Shown piece after piece: positions 52,044 through 61,778 of a stretch of DNA of 64,000 nucleotides. A program made the position numbers and the translations under genes. Below the pieces are notes generated by a model, which worked only from the letters and a program-made list of their open reading frames with translations, did not search any database and was not told the origin of the DNA. This stretch comes from Novimethylophilus kurashikiensis (GTDB taxonomy: Bacteria > Pseudomonadota > Gammaproteobacteria > Burkholderiales > Methylophilaceae), in the NCBI RefSeq assembly GCF_003112435.1, contig NZ_BDOQ01000006.1:124001-188000 (forward strand), read 5' to 3'. Position 1 is the stretch's first letter. Every line of letters starts with the position of its first letter.

Positions 52044-54590
52044 TCACCGGCATGCAAGGTAGCGCGCGCAGAAGCGTCGGAGCCCTTCGAACGCACCGAT
52101 AGAGGCCAGCAGCGCCACTGCCAGGGCTCCCGCATCGCGAATGGACAATCCGTCGAAATAAAACAAATGGCGTAAGCCAGGCACGGCGAGTACCAGTACC
52201 AGGAAAACGGCCGCGCCTCCGAGTATCCACCACAACGCATGGTTGCGGATGCTCAAGGTCGCGGCGATGCTGTGGTGATGGGAGCGATTGGCAAAGATCA
52301 GCCCGAGGTTGGCGAGCACCATGCCGCTGAATGCTAGTGCGCGGGCTTCCCCTGCGGGCTGCCCCAGCCACAAGGCACCGCCATACAGGACCAGCAACAC
52401 CCCGAGCAGTGCAGCACCCTGCAGGAATCCCAGCCAGAGCACGTGCCGATCGAACAAGCTGGCATGAACGCCTCGCGGTGACCGCTTCATATTGCCCGGC
52501 TCATCCGGTTCCGCCTCGAACACGACGGAACAAGCCGGATCGATGATGAGTTGCAAGAACAGGATATGCACCGGCATCAGCATGAGCGGCCAACCCAGTG
52601 CGACAGGAATGATGGATAGGCCGACGATGGGGAGATGGACGCCGATGAGAAAAGCCGCTGCCTTGCGCAGGTTGTCGAAGATGCGCCGCCCCATGCGCAC
52701 AGCAGCCACTAATGCAGCAAAATCGTCATCAAGCAGCACCAGATCGGCCGCTTCCCGCGCCACGTCGGTCCCGCGAGCACCCATGGCAATGCCGATGTGT
52801 GCGGCCTTGAGGGCGGGTGCGTCGTTGACGCCGTCCCCCGTCATGGCGACGATCTCGCCGTCAGCCTTGAGCGCCTCGACCAGACGCAGCTTGTGCTCCG
52901 GCACTGCCCGGCAGAATACGTTGACCTCGCGTATGCGCTCACGCAACTCGGCATCGCTCATGGCATCGAGTTCGCTGCCGCTCAGCAGACCACCTTCGAT
53001 GCCGAGCCCGACCTGACGTGCGATATTCATGGCCGTGGCCGGGTGATCGCCGGTAATCATGACAACGCGCACCCCGGCTGTGCGGCTTTCGGCAATAGCG
53101 GCCGGAACATCCGGACGGATGGGGTCGGCTAACCCCAACAGCCCGAGAAACGTGAATTCGAAATCGTGTTGGATGGGCGGCAATACCGTGGAATCGAAGC
53201 TCGATTTGGCAACGCCTAGCACCCGCAGTCCTTGTTCTGCCAAAGTATGTGCCTCTTGCATCAGGGCCTGCGCGGTTTCGGGGGTAAGATGACACAGGTC
53301 GAAAATCGCTTCCGGCGAGCCCTTGGCGCCGATGACATACTGCGCACGATCAGGCGACTGCCATACCCGCGACATCGCCAGCAGTTCGCGCGACAGCGGA
53401 TACTCTTCCACCAGCGTCCAGTCGCGGTGGATGTGCTCGGTGCCTTCCAGCGTTTTCTCGATAGCTTGCTTGATCGCCAGTTCCATCGGGTCGAACGGAT
53501 CGCGATGGCTGGCGAGGCGGCCGAACTCCAGCACTTCGTGATACGTCTCCGGCAAAGCCGCAATGCCGAGGTTAGTCAGATCGCAATGCCCGGACGTAGT
53601 CCATACGCTTTTGAGCGCCATGCGGTTTTGGGTCAGCGTGCCGGTCTTGTCCACGCACAGCACCGTGGCGGCGCCCAGCATTTCGATCGCCGGAATGCGC
53701 CGGGTGAGCACCCGCTTTTGCGACAAGCGCCATGCGCCAAGGGCGAAGAAGATCGAGAGCACGACCGGCAGTTCCTCCGGCAATACGGCCATGGCAAAGG
53801 TGATACCGACCAGAAAGCCGTTGAGCCAATCGCTGTGGGTCAATCCGTAATAGGCGCCCACCGCCAGGCTCAACGACAGGCTGAACCAGGCGATGCGCTT
53901 CACAATCCGTGCCATGTCGCGCTGCAACCGCGTCTCGTCGGAGGTAATTTGTTGCAGCCGTTTGCCGATCTTGCCCAGCTGCGTTTCCACCCCGATCGCC
54001 ATCACCTGGGCGATGCCCTTGCCCTGCACGACCAAAGTACCAGAGTAGAGCCCAAAGGCCGATTCGGCTCCGGGCACTGGCATTGTTTGAGGCAAACGCT
54101 CGACTGCCTCCTTGTGTACCGGCACAGACTCCCCGGTGAGTAAGGACTCATCCACCGCCAAATTGATGCCGGACAGCAACACGGCGTCAGCCGGTACGCG
54201 GTCGCCTTCGCTCAGCACCAGCAAATCGCCGCGCACCACGTCGTGCCCGGGGATTCGATGCTGCTTGCCATCGCGAATCACCAAAGCGCGCGGACTGGAA
54301 AGATCGCGCAGGGCCTCCAGCGCCCGTTCACTCTTGCGGCTCTGGACGAAACTGATGCCGATGATGACGAAGACGAAAGCGAGCAGCATGGCCGCTTCCG
54401 TCTTGTCGCCCAGCAGGAGATAAAGCGTGCCGCAGGCGATCAGCAGCAAAAACATGGGCTCACGTACCACGTCGATAGCAATCGCCCATACCTTGCGCGG
54501 ATTGGCGCTGGGGAGTTGGTTGGGCCCGTCGTGGGCGAGTCGTGCGGCGGCGGCCTGGTGCGATAGTCCTTGCTGGAGATCGACGGCCAT
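52044..54590 (-). CDS. P-type cation-transporting ATPase (P2 type)
   Basis: An 848-residue pump. The phosphorylated aspartate is D314 in VLCVDKTGTLTQNRMALKSV; the actuator loop is LLTGESVPVHKEA; the hinge is MTGDGVNDAPALKAAHIGIA. Transmembrane helix 4 reads FAMAVLPEELPVVLSIFFAL, the PEEL type of calcium/manganese-like pumps, and helix 6 has QLIIDPACSVVFEAEP with a single acidic site. No N-terminal heavy-metal-binding domain is present, so it is not a CPx metal ATPase. The ion may be calcium, magnesium or another; this is not settled. Ten helices are expected. It follows DUF1992 after 9 bp. Confidence 0.9.
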   Translation of the reverse strand: MAVDLQQGLSHQAAAARLAHDGPNQLPSANPRKVWAIAIDVVREPMFLLLIACGTLYLLLGDKTEAAMLLAFVFVIIGISFVQSRKSERALEALRDLSSPRALVIRDGKQHRIPGHDVVRGDLLVLSEGDRVPADAVLLSGINLAVDESLLTGESVPVHKEAVERLPQTMPVPGAESAFGLYSGTLVVQGKGIAQVMAIGVETQLGKIGKRLQQITSDETRLQRDMARIVKRIAWFSLSLSLAVGAYYGLTHSDWLNGFLVGITFAMAVLPEELPVVLSIFFALGAWRLSQKRVLTRRIPAIEMLGAATVLCVDKTGTLTQNRMALKSVWTTSGHCDLTNLGIAALPETYHEVLEFGRLASHRDPFDPMELAIKQAIEKTLEGTEHIHRDWTLVEEYPLSRELLAMSRVWQSPDRAQYVIGAKGSPEAIFDLCHLTPETAQALMQEAHTLAEQGLRVLGVAKSSFDSTVLPPIQHDFEFTFLGLLGLADPIRPDVPAAIAESRTAGVRVVMITGDHPATAMNIARQVGLGIEGGLLSGSELDAMSDAELRERIREVNVFCRAVPEHKLRLVEALKADGEIVAMTGDGVNDAPALKAAHIGIAMGARGTDVAREAADLVLLDDDFAALVAAVRMGRRIFDNLRKAAAFLIGVHLPIVGLSIIPVALGWPLMLMPVHILFLQLIIDPACSVVFEAEPDEPGNMKRSPRGVHASLFDRHVLWLGFLQGAALLGVLLVLYGGALWLGQPAGEARALAFSGMVLANLGLIFANRSHHHSIAATLSIRNHALWWILGGAAVFLVLVLAVPGLRHLFYFDGLSIRDAGALAVALLASIGAFEGLRRFCARYLACR

Positions 54591-54599
54591 CAGGAAAGG

Positions 54600-54959
54600 C
54601 TAGGTGAGGCGGTTTAGCAATTGACTGTAATAGCCCGCCTCGACTTGCAGGCTGGTGTTGCGCAACTCGCCAAGTTGCAGGCTCAGCACGCGCAATTTCT
54701 TCATGGCCTGGCTGCGGGCTTCGCCTTCTTCGAGGGAATGCACCAGGCGTTCGAGATCGGCGAATTCCTTGAACGCTTCGACTTCGGGCGGCACGTAGCC
54801 GGCGTTCTTGAGGATGCGATAAGCCAGGCGCAAATCTTCCGGCACCAGCGGATCGTCGTCCAGGTTGAGCGGCTGGCCGGCGCCGGGAAGATTGTCGAGT
54901 TCGCCCTTGGCGACCGCTTCGCTGATACGCTGCTCGGCGATGGACTCGAAGGCATGCAT
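54600..54959 (-). CDS. DUF1992 / DnaJC28-like protein
   Basis: A 119-residue protein beginning FESIAEQRISEAVAKGELDN and continuing LPGAGQPLNLDDDPLVPEDL, the signature of the DUF1992 domain found alone in bacteria and beside a J domain in eukaryotic DNAJC28. No J domain is here. The second half is helical (LERLVHSLEEGEARSQAMKK). Function is unknown. It lies between suhB and the ATPase in an operon of three with tight spacing (9 bp on both sides). Confidence 0.85.
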   Translation of the reverse strand: MHAFESIAEQRISEAVAKGELDNLPGAGQPLNLDDDPLVPEDLRLAYRILKNAGYVPPEVEAFKEFADLERLVHSLEEGEARSQAMKKLRVLSLQLGELRNTSLQVEAGYYSQLLNRLT

Positions 54960-54968
54960 GGCTGGTAG

Positions 54969-55778
54969 TTACTCGGCCGGCGTCTTGAGTTCCGGCGTGA
55001 GGTGGGGTGCCAGCACTTGCAGCATCTGGCCGAACACCTTGGGGTTGCCCGCGGCGATATTGCCGGTCGCCATCCAGCTTTCGTTGCCTTCGAAATCGCC
55101 CACCAGGCCACCCGCTTCCAGCACCAGCAAACCGCCAGCGGCGACATCCCACTTGGATAAACCGATTTCCCAGAAACCGTCGTACCAACCGCAGGCCACA
55201 TAGGCGAGGTCAAGCGCGGCAGAACCCGGACGACGAATACCGGAGGTCTTCTGCATCATGTCCTTGAACATGCCGAGGTAGGTATCGACGTGGGTGAAAT
55301 CGCGGAACGGCAAACCGGTGCCGATCAACGATTCTTGCAGCTTGGTACGCTTGCTGACGCGGATACGGCGATCGTTGAGGAAAGCACCGCGGCCCTTGGT
55401 CGCCGTGAACAGATCATTGCGGTTGGGATCGTACACCACGGCTTGTTCCAGCACGCCGCGATGCTGCAATGCGATGGAAATGCAGTATTGGGGAAAGCCG
55501 TGGAGGAAATTGGTGGTGCCGTCGAGCGGATCGATGATCCACAGATAATCTGCATCCCCGCCCTGCTTGCCACCCTCCTCGCCCAGGATGGCGTGGTTGG
55601 GATAGGCTTCCAGCAGCGTTTCGACAATCGCTTGTTCAGCGGCGTGATCGACTTCGCTCACGTAGTCGTTGTGGCGCTTGTTGCGCACCGTGAGTGCGTC
55701 GATGTTTTGCGAAGCACGCGTAATAATGGAGCCTGCGCGGCGGGCGGCTTTCACCGCCGTGTTGAGCATGGGATGCAT
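54969..55778 (-). CDS. suhB: Inositol monophosphatase family protein SuhB
   Basis: A 269-residue magnesium-dependent phosphatase. The metal-binding blocks are [20 protein letters not shown] and [15 protein letters not shown], and the C-terminal one is [20 protein letters not shown]. SuhB hydrolyses inositol phosphate and in E. coli also joins the ribosomal RNA antitermination complex. The start at 55778 ([16 protein letters not shown]) is the family start; the ORF extends six residues further upstream to 55796. It is divergent from trmJ with 87 bp between. Confidence 0.93.
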   Translation of the reverse strand: MHPMLNTAVKAARRAGSIITRASQNIDALTVRNKRHNDYVSEVDHAAEQAIVETLLEAYPNHAILGEEGGKQGGDADYLWIIDPLDGTTNFLHGFPQYCISIALQHRGVLEQAVVYDPNRNDLFTATKGRGAFLNDRRIRVSKRTKLQESLIGTGLPFRDFTHVDTYLGMFKDMMQKTSGIRRPGSAALDLAYVACGWYDGFWEIGLSKWDVAAGGLLVLEAGGLVGDFEGNESWMATGNIAAGNPKVFGQMLQVLAPHLTPELKTPAE

Positions 55779-55865
55779 AATTTGGATAAAGAACAATTAG
55801 AATAGCTGCGCATTTTACCCTACCCGCCCCCTTCTCGTGAACAAAGTCCTTGGGAAACCAGCGCC

Positions 55866-56597
55866 TTGAACAAGCTCGCCAACATCCGTATCGTCCTCTG
55901 CCAGACCAGCCATCCCGGCAATATCGGCTCCGCTGCCCGTGCCATGAAGACCATGGGGCTATCCCGTCTTTATCTGGTACGACCCAAGGAATTCCCGCAC
56001 CCCAACTCCTACGCCATGGCCTCGGGGGCTACGGATGTGCTGGAAAGCATTGTGGTGTGCGATACGCTGGAACAAGCATTGACGGGTTGCGGTTTCGTCA
56101 TCGGCCTCTCGGCACGCAAACGTGAACTGTCCCATGTGCCGGTCACACCCCGCGACGCTGCGGAAGAAGTACTGGAGATTGCCGCAGAGCAGGAAGTCGC
56201 GCTGGTGTTCGGCAACGAAACCAACGGCCTATCGAACGAAGAACTGATCCGCTGCCAGCGGCTGGCACATATCCCCGCCAATCCGGAATACTCCTCGCTC
56301 AATCTGGCCGCCGCAGTACAGGTCATGGCGTATGAATTACGCATGAAAAACGAGGAAACACCCCAACCCAAGGCCGGGCGTGAGAAATACGCCACACACG
56401 ACGAGACGGAAGGCTTTTACCAGCATCTGGAGCAAACCCTGGTCGATATCGGCTATCTCGACGTCGCCCAGCCCAAGCGCCTGATGTCGCGCCTGCGTCG
56501 ATTGTTTGCCAGAACCCGCCTGCATGAGGAAGAAATCAATATCCTGCGCGGCATTCTCAAATCGGTTCAGAAAAACAATTCCCGAACCAATCGCTAA
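55866..56597 (+). CDS. trmJ: tRNA (cytidine/uridine-2'-O-) methyltransferase TrmJ
   Basis: A 243-residue SPOUT methyltransferase. The conserved parts are IRIVLCQTSHPGNIGSAARA, VALVFGNETNGLSNEELIRC and SSLNLAAAVQVMAYELRM, which form the knotted S-adenosylmethionine site. It methylates the ribose at position 32 of tRNAs. The start is TTG at 55866 (MNKLANIRIVLCQT); no ATG is placed to fit the family. The C-terminal tail from about residue 165 is a helical extension common in TrmJ. The gene stands alone, before cysE. Confidence 0.93.
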   Translation: MNKLANIRIVLCQTSHPGNIGSAARAMKTMGLSRLYLVRPKEFPHPNSYAMASGATDVLESIVVCDTLEQALTGCGFVIGLSARKRELSHVPVTPRDAAEEVLEIAAEQEVALVFGNETNGLSNEELIRCQRLAHIPANPEYSSLNLAAAVQVMAYELRMKNEETPQPKAGREKYATHDETEGFYQHLEQTLVDIGYLDVAQPKRLMSRLRRLFARTRLHEEEINILRGILKSVQKNNSRTNR

Positions 56598-56697
56598 TTT
56601 CCACGTTCGAAACCAGACAGCAGTTAGATCGCGGCATTTTGCCCTTTATGGCATAATTCCCCGATAAATTGCTCAACTTTTCGGCTGCCTGAAATTC

Positions 56698-57450
56698 ATG
56701 TTTAACCACCTGCGCGAAGACATCGCCGTCGTTTTCGAGCGCGACCCTGCTGCTCGCAACACCTGGGAAGTGCTGACCACTTACCCCGGCGTGCATGCGC
56801 TGATTTTTCACCGTTTTTCGCACTGGCTGTGGAATCTAGGCCTGCGCTGGCTGGCACGGGTGTTTTCGCACCTTGGCCGCTTTTTCACCGGTATTGAAAT
56901 TCATCCGGGCGCGACCATCGGCCGCCGCGTCTTCATCGATCACGGCATGGGCGTTGTAATCGGCGAAACCGCCGTCATCAGCGACGATTGCACGCTATAT
57001 CACGGCGTCACCCTGGGCGGCACCTCGTGGAACAAGGGCAAGCGCCATCCGACCTTGATGGAAGGCGTCGTCATCGGCGCCGGTGCCAAGGTGCTCGGCC
57101 CGATTACCGTAGGTGCAGGGGCAAAAATCGGCTCCAACGCGGTGGTGGTCAAGGATGTTCCCGCAGGAGCGACCGCTGTTGGGATTCCGGCACGCATCCT
57201 GGATCAGGAAAAAGCCCGGCAGCGCAACGAGACCGCAGAGAAGATGGGATTCTCCGCCTACGCCGTAGGCGACGACCACAACGACCCTATGACCAAGGCC
57301 ATCCATGCGCTGCTCGACCATGCCGCCGAGCAGGACAAGCGCCTGCAGGACATGGCCGAGCAATTAGCCAAACTGGGCGCAGATCTGGAAGTCGACGAAA
57401 AGGTTGGTGAAGCTTTCGATGTGAACTATCTGAACAAGATAGTTGACTGA
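56698..57450 (+). CDS. cysE: Serine O-acetyltransferase
   Basis: A 250-residue enzyme that makes O-acetylserine for cysteine synthesis. The catalytic histidines are in [16 protein letters not shown] and [20 protein letters not shown], and the left-handed beta-helix hexapeptide repeats follow ([20 protein letters not shown]). The C-terminal extension past residue 190 ([20 protein letters not shown]) is a coiled-coil-like tail seen in the long CysE forms. Its position directly before iscR ties cysteine supply to iron-sulfur assembly, as in several bacteria. Confidence 0.96.
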   Translation: MFNHLREDIAVVFERDPAARNTWEVLTTYPGVHALIFHRFSHWLWNLGLRWLARVFSHLGRFFTGIEIHPGATIGRRVFIDHGMGVVIGETAVISDDCTLYHGVTLGGTSWNKGKRHPTLMEGVVIGAGAKVLGPITVGAGAKIGSNAVVVKDVPAGATAVGIPARILDQEKARQRNETAEKMGFSAYAVGDDHNDPMTKAIHALLDHAAEQDKRLQDMAEQLAKLGADLEVDEKVGEAFDVNYLNKIVD

Positions 57451-57454
57451 ATAA

Positions 57455-57482
57455 GTAAGGTATTAGACAATGAAGTCCTTAC
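57455..57482. promoter_or_regulatory. Inverted repeat before iscR
   Basis: GTAAGG (57455-57460) and CCTTAC (57477-57482) form a 6-bp inverted repeat in the 60-bp gap between cysE and iscR. It could be an IscR target or a weak hairpin. It does not closely match the E. coli type 1 IscR box as I know it. Confidence 0.35.
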
Positions 57483-57510
57483 CTGACCTCATGCGAAAGC
57501 ACAAAAACCT

Positions 57511-57975
57511 ATGCGATTGACTACCAAAGGGCGCTTTGCCGTCACCGCCATGCTTGATATTGCCCTCAACGAAACGGGGCGTCCGGTCACGTTGACCACC
57601 ATCAGCGAACGGCAGGATATTTCCCTGTCTTACCTCGAACAATTGTTTAGCCGCCTGCGCAAGAACGGCCTCGTCAAGAGCGTGCGCGGCCCCGGCGGCG
57701 GCTACCGCATCGCCATGGACCCCAAGTCCATTTCCGTATCCGACATCATCCGCGCCGTGGACGAGCAGATCGACGCCACCCAGTGCGGCGGCAACGAAAA
57801 CTGCCATGACGACCACCGCTGCATGACCCACGACCTGTGGACGGCGCTCAACGTCAAGATTCTGGAATACCTCGAAGGCGTCAGCCTGGCCCAACTCGTG
57901 GCTTCGCAGCGCGGCGGCAAGAAGGTCGTCATCGCCGAGCCCAAGCGCACCAGGAGCGCCGCGCAAGCAGCTTAA
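57511..57975 (+). CDS. iscR: Iron-sulfur cluster regulator IscR
   Basis: A 154-residue Rrf2-type regulator. The winged helix is at [20 protein letters not shown] and [20 protein letters not shown]. The [2Fe-2S] ligands are C92, C98 and C104 with H107 (QCGGNENC and HRCMTHDLW), in the same places as E. coli IscR. Holo-IscR represses the isc operon, so enough clusters shut off supply. It is the first gene of a tight operon that runs to fdx. Confidence 0.97.
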   Translation: MRLTTKGRFAVTAMLDIALNETGRPVTLTTISERQDISLSYLEQLFSRLRKNGLVKSVRGPGGGYRIAMDPKSISVSDIIRAVDEQIDATQCGGNENCHDDHRCMTHDLWTALNVKILEYLEGVSLAQLVASQRGGKKVVIAEPKRTRSAAQAA

Positions 57976-57982
57976 GGAAGGC

Positions 57983-59116
57983 ATGACGAGAAGCGTTTAT
58001 TTCGACCACAACGCGACCACGCCGCTCAACCCGGCGGTCAAGGAAGCGATGTGGCCCTGGCTGGGCATTCCGGCCAATGCTTCGAGTCGTCATCAATTCG
58101 GGCGCGCCGCCCGGCAAGCACTTGAAACCGCAAGGGAACAAGTCGCCGCTGCCGTCGGCGCGCATCCGTCGCAGCTCGTATTTACCAGTGGCGGCACCGA
58201 GGCGGATAATCTAGCCATTCGCGGCATTTGCGATGGATTGAAGCCGTCTTCACTTGCAGTGAGCTCGATCGAGCATCCCGCCGTCATGCGTCCGGCGCAG
58301 TCCATGCAACAGCGCGGTTGGAAACTTGCAGTTATCGGCGTCGAGGCGGATGGTCGTATCAGCGCCGACCAACTCGCTGATACATTAGCCCAGCCGGTGG
58401 CCCTGGTTTCCATGATGCTGGCGAATAATGAAACCGGCGTCTTGCAGGATATTCCTGCATTGGCCGAAATGGCCCGCAAGCGCGGCGCATTGGTGCATAC
58501 CGATGCAGTGCAGGCACTGGGAAAAACGAGATTGAATTTCGCCGAACTGAACGTCAACGCAATGAGCGTTTCCGGTCACAAAATCGGCGGGCCGCAAGGC
58601 ACAGGCGCATTGATCGTCGACAAACGCGTCGACATGCAAGCATTGCTTTACGGCGGCGGACAGGAAAAAGGCCGCCGCAGCGGCACGGAAAACATTGCTG
58701 CTATCGTCGGCTTCGGCAGGGCTTGTGAATTACTGGCTTCGTACCCATATCAGGGAGAAGCAGTGCGCAACTCGCTGGAAACCGGCTTGAAACAAGCTGG
58801 CGCTATTATCTTCGGTGAGAACGCCCCACGACTGCCTAATACGACGTTTTTCGCGATCCCCGGTATCGATGGCGAAACCTTGGTGATGGCGCTTGATCGA
58901 GCAGGCTTTGCAGTGGCAAGCGGCTCGGCTTGTTCCAGCGATAGCTCGGACCCTAGCCCGGTGTTAATGGCAATGGGTGTCGACCCATCATTGGCACAAG
59001 GCGCGGTACGCATCAGCCTGGGGCCGGAGAATACGGCAGAAGAAGTACAAGGATTTTTATTGGCGCTGCAATACGAATTGTCGCGCATGCAAAATATGAC
59101 CGCGATTGCGGTTTGA
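57983..59116 (+). CDS. Cysteine desulfurase family protein, second copy next to iscS
   Basis: A 377-residue PLP enzyme of the NifS/IscS family. The PLP lysine is in [16 protein letters not shown], and the persulfide cysteine loop is [18 protein letters not shown]. It differs clearly from iscS next to it (different substrate-loop sequence, 27 residues shorter). It begins 7 bp after iscR and ends 7 bp before iscS. It probably supplies sulfur to another acceptor or under other conditions; both copies look intact. Its precise role is unknown, so no symbol is given. Confidence 0.9.
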   Translation: MTRSVYFDHNATTPLNPAVKEAMWPWLGIPANASSRHQFGRAARQALETAREQVAAAVGAHPSQLVFTSGGTEADNLAIRGICDGLKPSSLAVSSIEHPAVMRPAQSMQQRGWKLAVIGVEADGRISADQLADTLAQPVALVSMMLANNETGVLQDIPALAEMARKRGALVHTDAVQALGKTRLNFAELNVNAMSVSGHKIGGPQGTGALIVDKRVDMQALLYGGGQEKGRRSGTENIAAIVGFGRACELLASYPYQGEAVRNSLETGLKQAGAIIFGENAPRLPNTTFFAIPGIDGETLVMALDRAGFAVASGSACSSDSSDPSPVLMAMGVDPSLAQGAVRISLGPENTAEEVQGFLLALQYELSRMQNMTAIAV

Positions 59117-59123
59117 GGAAACC

Positions 59124-60338
59124 ATGACTGTTCATACCCCGATCTACCTCGATTACTCTGCGACGACGCCGGTGGACCCGCGCGTGGCGGAGAAGATGAT
59201 TCCCTATCTCACCGAGCATTTCGGCAATCCGGCCTCGCGTTCGCACGTGTTCGGCTGGGTGGCAGACAAGGCGGTGGAAGACGCGCGCGCCGAAGTGGCG
59301 GCACTGGTCAATTGCGACCCCAAGGAAATCGTCTGGACCTCGGGAGCGACCGAATCGGATAACCTCGCCATCAAAGGTGCCGCCCAGTTCTACCAGGGAC
59401 GCGGCAAGCACCTCATCACGGTCAAGACGGAACATAAGGCTGTGATCGACCCGTGCCGTGAATTGGAACGCCACGGCTTCGAAGTCACCTACCTCGATCC
59501 CGAACCCAACGGCCTGATCGACCTGGAGAAGTTCAAGGCTGCGATCCGGCCCGACACCATCCTGGTTTCGGTCATGTTCGTGAACAACGAGATCGGCGTG
59601 ATCCAGGACATTACAGCCATCGGCAATATCTGCCGCGAGAAAAGCATCGTGTTCCACGTCGATGCAGCCCAGGCCACCGGCAAGGTCGAGATCGATCTGG
59701 AAAAACTCCCCGTCGACTTGATGAGCTTCTCCGCCCACAAGACCTACGGCCCCAAGGGCATCGGCGCCTTGTATGTGCGCCGCAAGCCGCGCGTCCGCCT
59801 CGAAGCCCAGATGCACGGCGGCGGTCATGAACGCGGCATGCGCTCGGGCACGCTCGCGACCCATCAAATCGTCGGCATGGGTGAAGCCTTCCGCATCGCT
59901 CGCGAAGAAATGGCGCAGGAAAATGCACGAATCCGCAAACTGCGCGACCGTCTCTATGCCGGTCTCAATGAGATCGAAGAGGTGTATCTCAACGGCGACC
60001 TCGATCAACGCGTGCCGCACAACCTCAACATGAGCTTCAACTTCGTCGAAGGCGAATCGCTCATCATGGCGGTGAAGGACATCGCGGTGTCTTCCGGCTC
60101 GGCTTGTACCTCGGCCAGCCTGGAACCGTCCTACGTGCTGCGTGCCCTGGGCCGCAGCGACGAACTCGCCCACAGCTCCATCCGCTTCTCCATCGGCCGC
60201 TTTACCACCGAGGAAGAAGTCGATTACACGATCAACCTGCTCAAGGGCAAGATCGGCAAGCTGCGCGAACTCTCGCCCTTATGGGAGATGTATCAGGAAG
60301 GCGTGGATCTCGAAAAAGTTGAATGGGCAGCGCACTAG
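59124..60338 (+). CDS. iscS: Cysteine desulfurase IscS
   Basis: A 404-residue enzyme, the same length as E. coli IscS. The PLP lysine is K206 in [16 protein letters not shown], and the catalytic cysteine is C328 in [17 protein letters not shown]. It takes sulfur from cysteine and gives it to IscU for cluster assembly and to tRNA thiolation. The start at 59124 follows the ribosome binding site GAGGAA; the frame reaches back to 59106, within the previous gene. The following iscU begins after 74 bp. Confidence 0.97.
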   Translation: MTVHTPIYLDYSATTPVDPRVAEKMIPYLTEHFGNPASRSHVFGWVADKAVEDARAEVAALVNCDPKEIVWTSGATESDNLAIKGAAQFYQGRGKHLITVKTEHKAVIDPCRELERHGFEVTYLDPEPNGLIDLEKFKAAIRPDTILVSVMFVNNEIGVIQDITAIGNICREKSIVFHVDAAQATGKVEIDLEKLPVDLMSFSAHKTYGPKGIGALYVRRKPRVRLEAQMHGGGHERGMRSGTLATHQIVGMGEAFRIAREEMAQENARIRKLRDRLYAGLNEIEEVYLNGDLDQRVPHNLNMSFNFVEGESLIMAVKDIAVSSGSACTSASLEPSYVLRALGRSDELAHSSIRFSIGRFTTEEEVDYTINLLKGKIGKLRELSPLWEMYQEGVDLEKVEWAAH

Positions 60339-60412
60339 GCAAAGCCCCGTTCGCCTGACGACGTTGTCGGGTAAACGAATCGAATGCACGCAAATATTGA
60401 AGGAGCAACAAA

Positions 60413-60844
60413 ATGGCATACAGCGATAAAGTACTGGATCACTACGAAAACCCGCGCAACGTGGGCTCGTTCGACAAGAACGACACCAATGTCGGCACCG
60501 GCATGGTGGGGGCGCCTGCATGCGGCGACGTGATGAAATTGCAGATCAAGGTGAACGACGAAGGCGTGATCGAAGACGCCAAGTTCAAGACCTACGGTTG
60601 CGGCAGCGCCATTGCATCGTCTTCGCTGGTAACGGAATGGATCAAGGGCAAGACGCTGGACGAGGCGTTGCAGATCAAGAATTCGGATATCGCCGAAGAG
60701 CTCGCGTTGCCGCCGGTGAAAATCCACTGCTCGGTACTGGCTGAAGACGCCATCAAGGCCGCGATTGCAGATTTGAAGCAGAAGTCGGGCGAGAGTGCCG
60801 AAAGCAAGGTGTGCGAACCAGAAACCCAGGCCGCCGCCAAGTAA
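60413..60844 (+). CDS. iscU: Iron-sulfur cluster scaffold IscU with C-terminal extension
   Basis: A 143-residue scaffold. The cluster ligands C37 ([11 protein letters not shown] with D39), C63 ([12 protein letters not shown]) and C106 with H105 ([12 protein letters not shown], next to the LPPVK chaperone motif) are at the E. coli numbers. The protein has about 15 residues more than E. coli IscU, ending [18 protein letters not shown], which brings a fourth cysteine at 134. Function as scaffold is expected to be normal. It is between iscS and iscA. Confidence 0.96.
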   Translation: MAYSDKVLDHYENPRNVGSFDKNDTNVGTGMVGAPACGDVMKLQIKVNDEGVIEDAKFKTYGCGSAIASSSLVTEWIKGKTLDEALQIKNSDIAEELALPPVKIHCSVLAEDAIKAAIADLKQKSGESAESKVCEPETQAAAK

Positions 60845-60857
60845 CAGGAACATCATC

Positions 60858-61181
60858 ATGGCAATCACATTGACAGAAGCCGCTGCGGCACGCGTTCAGA
60901 AATTCCTCGACAACCGTGGCAAGGGCGTGGGCCTACGCCTTGGCGTGAAGACTTCCGGCTGCTCCGGCATGGCTTACACGATTGAATTCGCCGACGAGAT
61001 CGCCAGCGAAGACGTGACTTTCCAAAGCCACGGCGTCACCGTGCTGCTCGATCCCAAGAGCCTAGTTTATCTGGACGGCACCGAACTGGATTACACCAAG
61101 GAAGGGCTGAACGAAGGCTTCAAGTTCAACAACCCCAACGTCAAGGGCGAGTGCGGCTGCGGCGAGAGCTTTACTGTCTGA
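60858..61181 (+). CDS. iscA: Iron-sulfur cluster assembly protein IscA
   Basis: A 107-residue A-type carrier. The three conserved cysteines are C35 in [11 protein letters not shown] and C99 and C101 in [11 protein letters not shown], exactly as in E. coli IscA. It passes clusters to target proteins. The start at 60858 ([16 protein letters not shown]) is the family start; the frame extends upstream into iscU. Confidence 0.96.
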   Translation: MAITLTEAAAARVQKFLDNRGKGVGLRLGVKTSGCSGMAYTIEFADEIASEDVTFQSHGVTVLLDPKSLVYLDGTELDYTKEGLNEGFKFNNPNVKGECGCGESFTV

Positions 61182-61256
61182 TCGCTGGCCGGGCGAACCG
61201 GCGCAGCGAGGCGCTTGACCCTGCCGACCGTTGACCGCCACTGCTGATCTGGAAAT

Positions 61257-61778
61257 ATGCAAAGAACTTATTTCGAGCTGTTCGGACTCCCCCCCGCATT
61301 CAACATCGACCTCGCACGTCTGGACCAAGCCTACCGCCAGCTACAGGCCGAGGTGCATCCCGACCGTTTCGTCGCCGCATCCGATACCGAACGCCGCCGC
61401 TCGCTGCAGTGGGCGACGCACGCTAACGAGGCTTACCAGACCCTCAAGAATCCGCTGGATCGCGCCCGCTACCTGCTGCGACTTCACGGTGTAGATACGC
61501 AGGAAGAATCCAACACGGCCATGCCACCTGACTTCCTCATGCGCCAGATGGAATGGCGCGAGGCGATCGAGGAAGCCCAGTCAGCGACCGATGTCAATGC
61601 GCTCGATGCACTCAGCCGCGAGTTGCGCCAGGAGTCGCGCGACATGCAGCTGGCGTTGGCAGGCCAGCTCGATTCCAATGCAGATTATTCCAGCGCCAGC
61701 GAAACGGTGCGCAAGCTGCGCTTTCTTGATAAAGTGCAGGCCGAAATAGATCAGGCAATTGAAGCGTTAGAAGAATAA
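61257..61778 (+). CDS. hscB: Fe-S co-chaperone HscB
   Basis: A 173-residue J-type co-chaperone. The HPD motif is H34-P35-D36 in [10 protein letters not shown], preceded by [20 protein letters not shown]. The C-terminal helical bundle ([14 protein letters not shown]) binds IscU. HscB brings IscU to HscA. Its stop overlaps the hscA start by 1 bp. Confidence 0.95.
   Translation: MQRTYFELFGLPPAFNIDLARLDQAYRQLQAEVHPDRFVAASDTERRRSLQWATHANEAYQTLKNPLDRARYLLRLHGVDTQEESNTAMPPDFLMRQMEWREAIEEAQSATDVNALDALSRELRQESRDMQLALAGQLDSNADYSSASETVRKLRFLDKVQAEIDQAIEALEE

Noticed and set aside
53232-54143. Plus-strand open frame of 303 codons opposite the P-type ATPase
   Set aside because: Shadow of the ATPase, whose phosphorylation and hinge motifs are clear on the minus strand.
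59013-60173. Minus-strand open frame of 386 codons opposite iscS
   Set aside because: Shadow of iscS; IscS has all catalytic residues in the plus frame.
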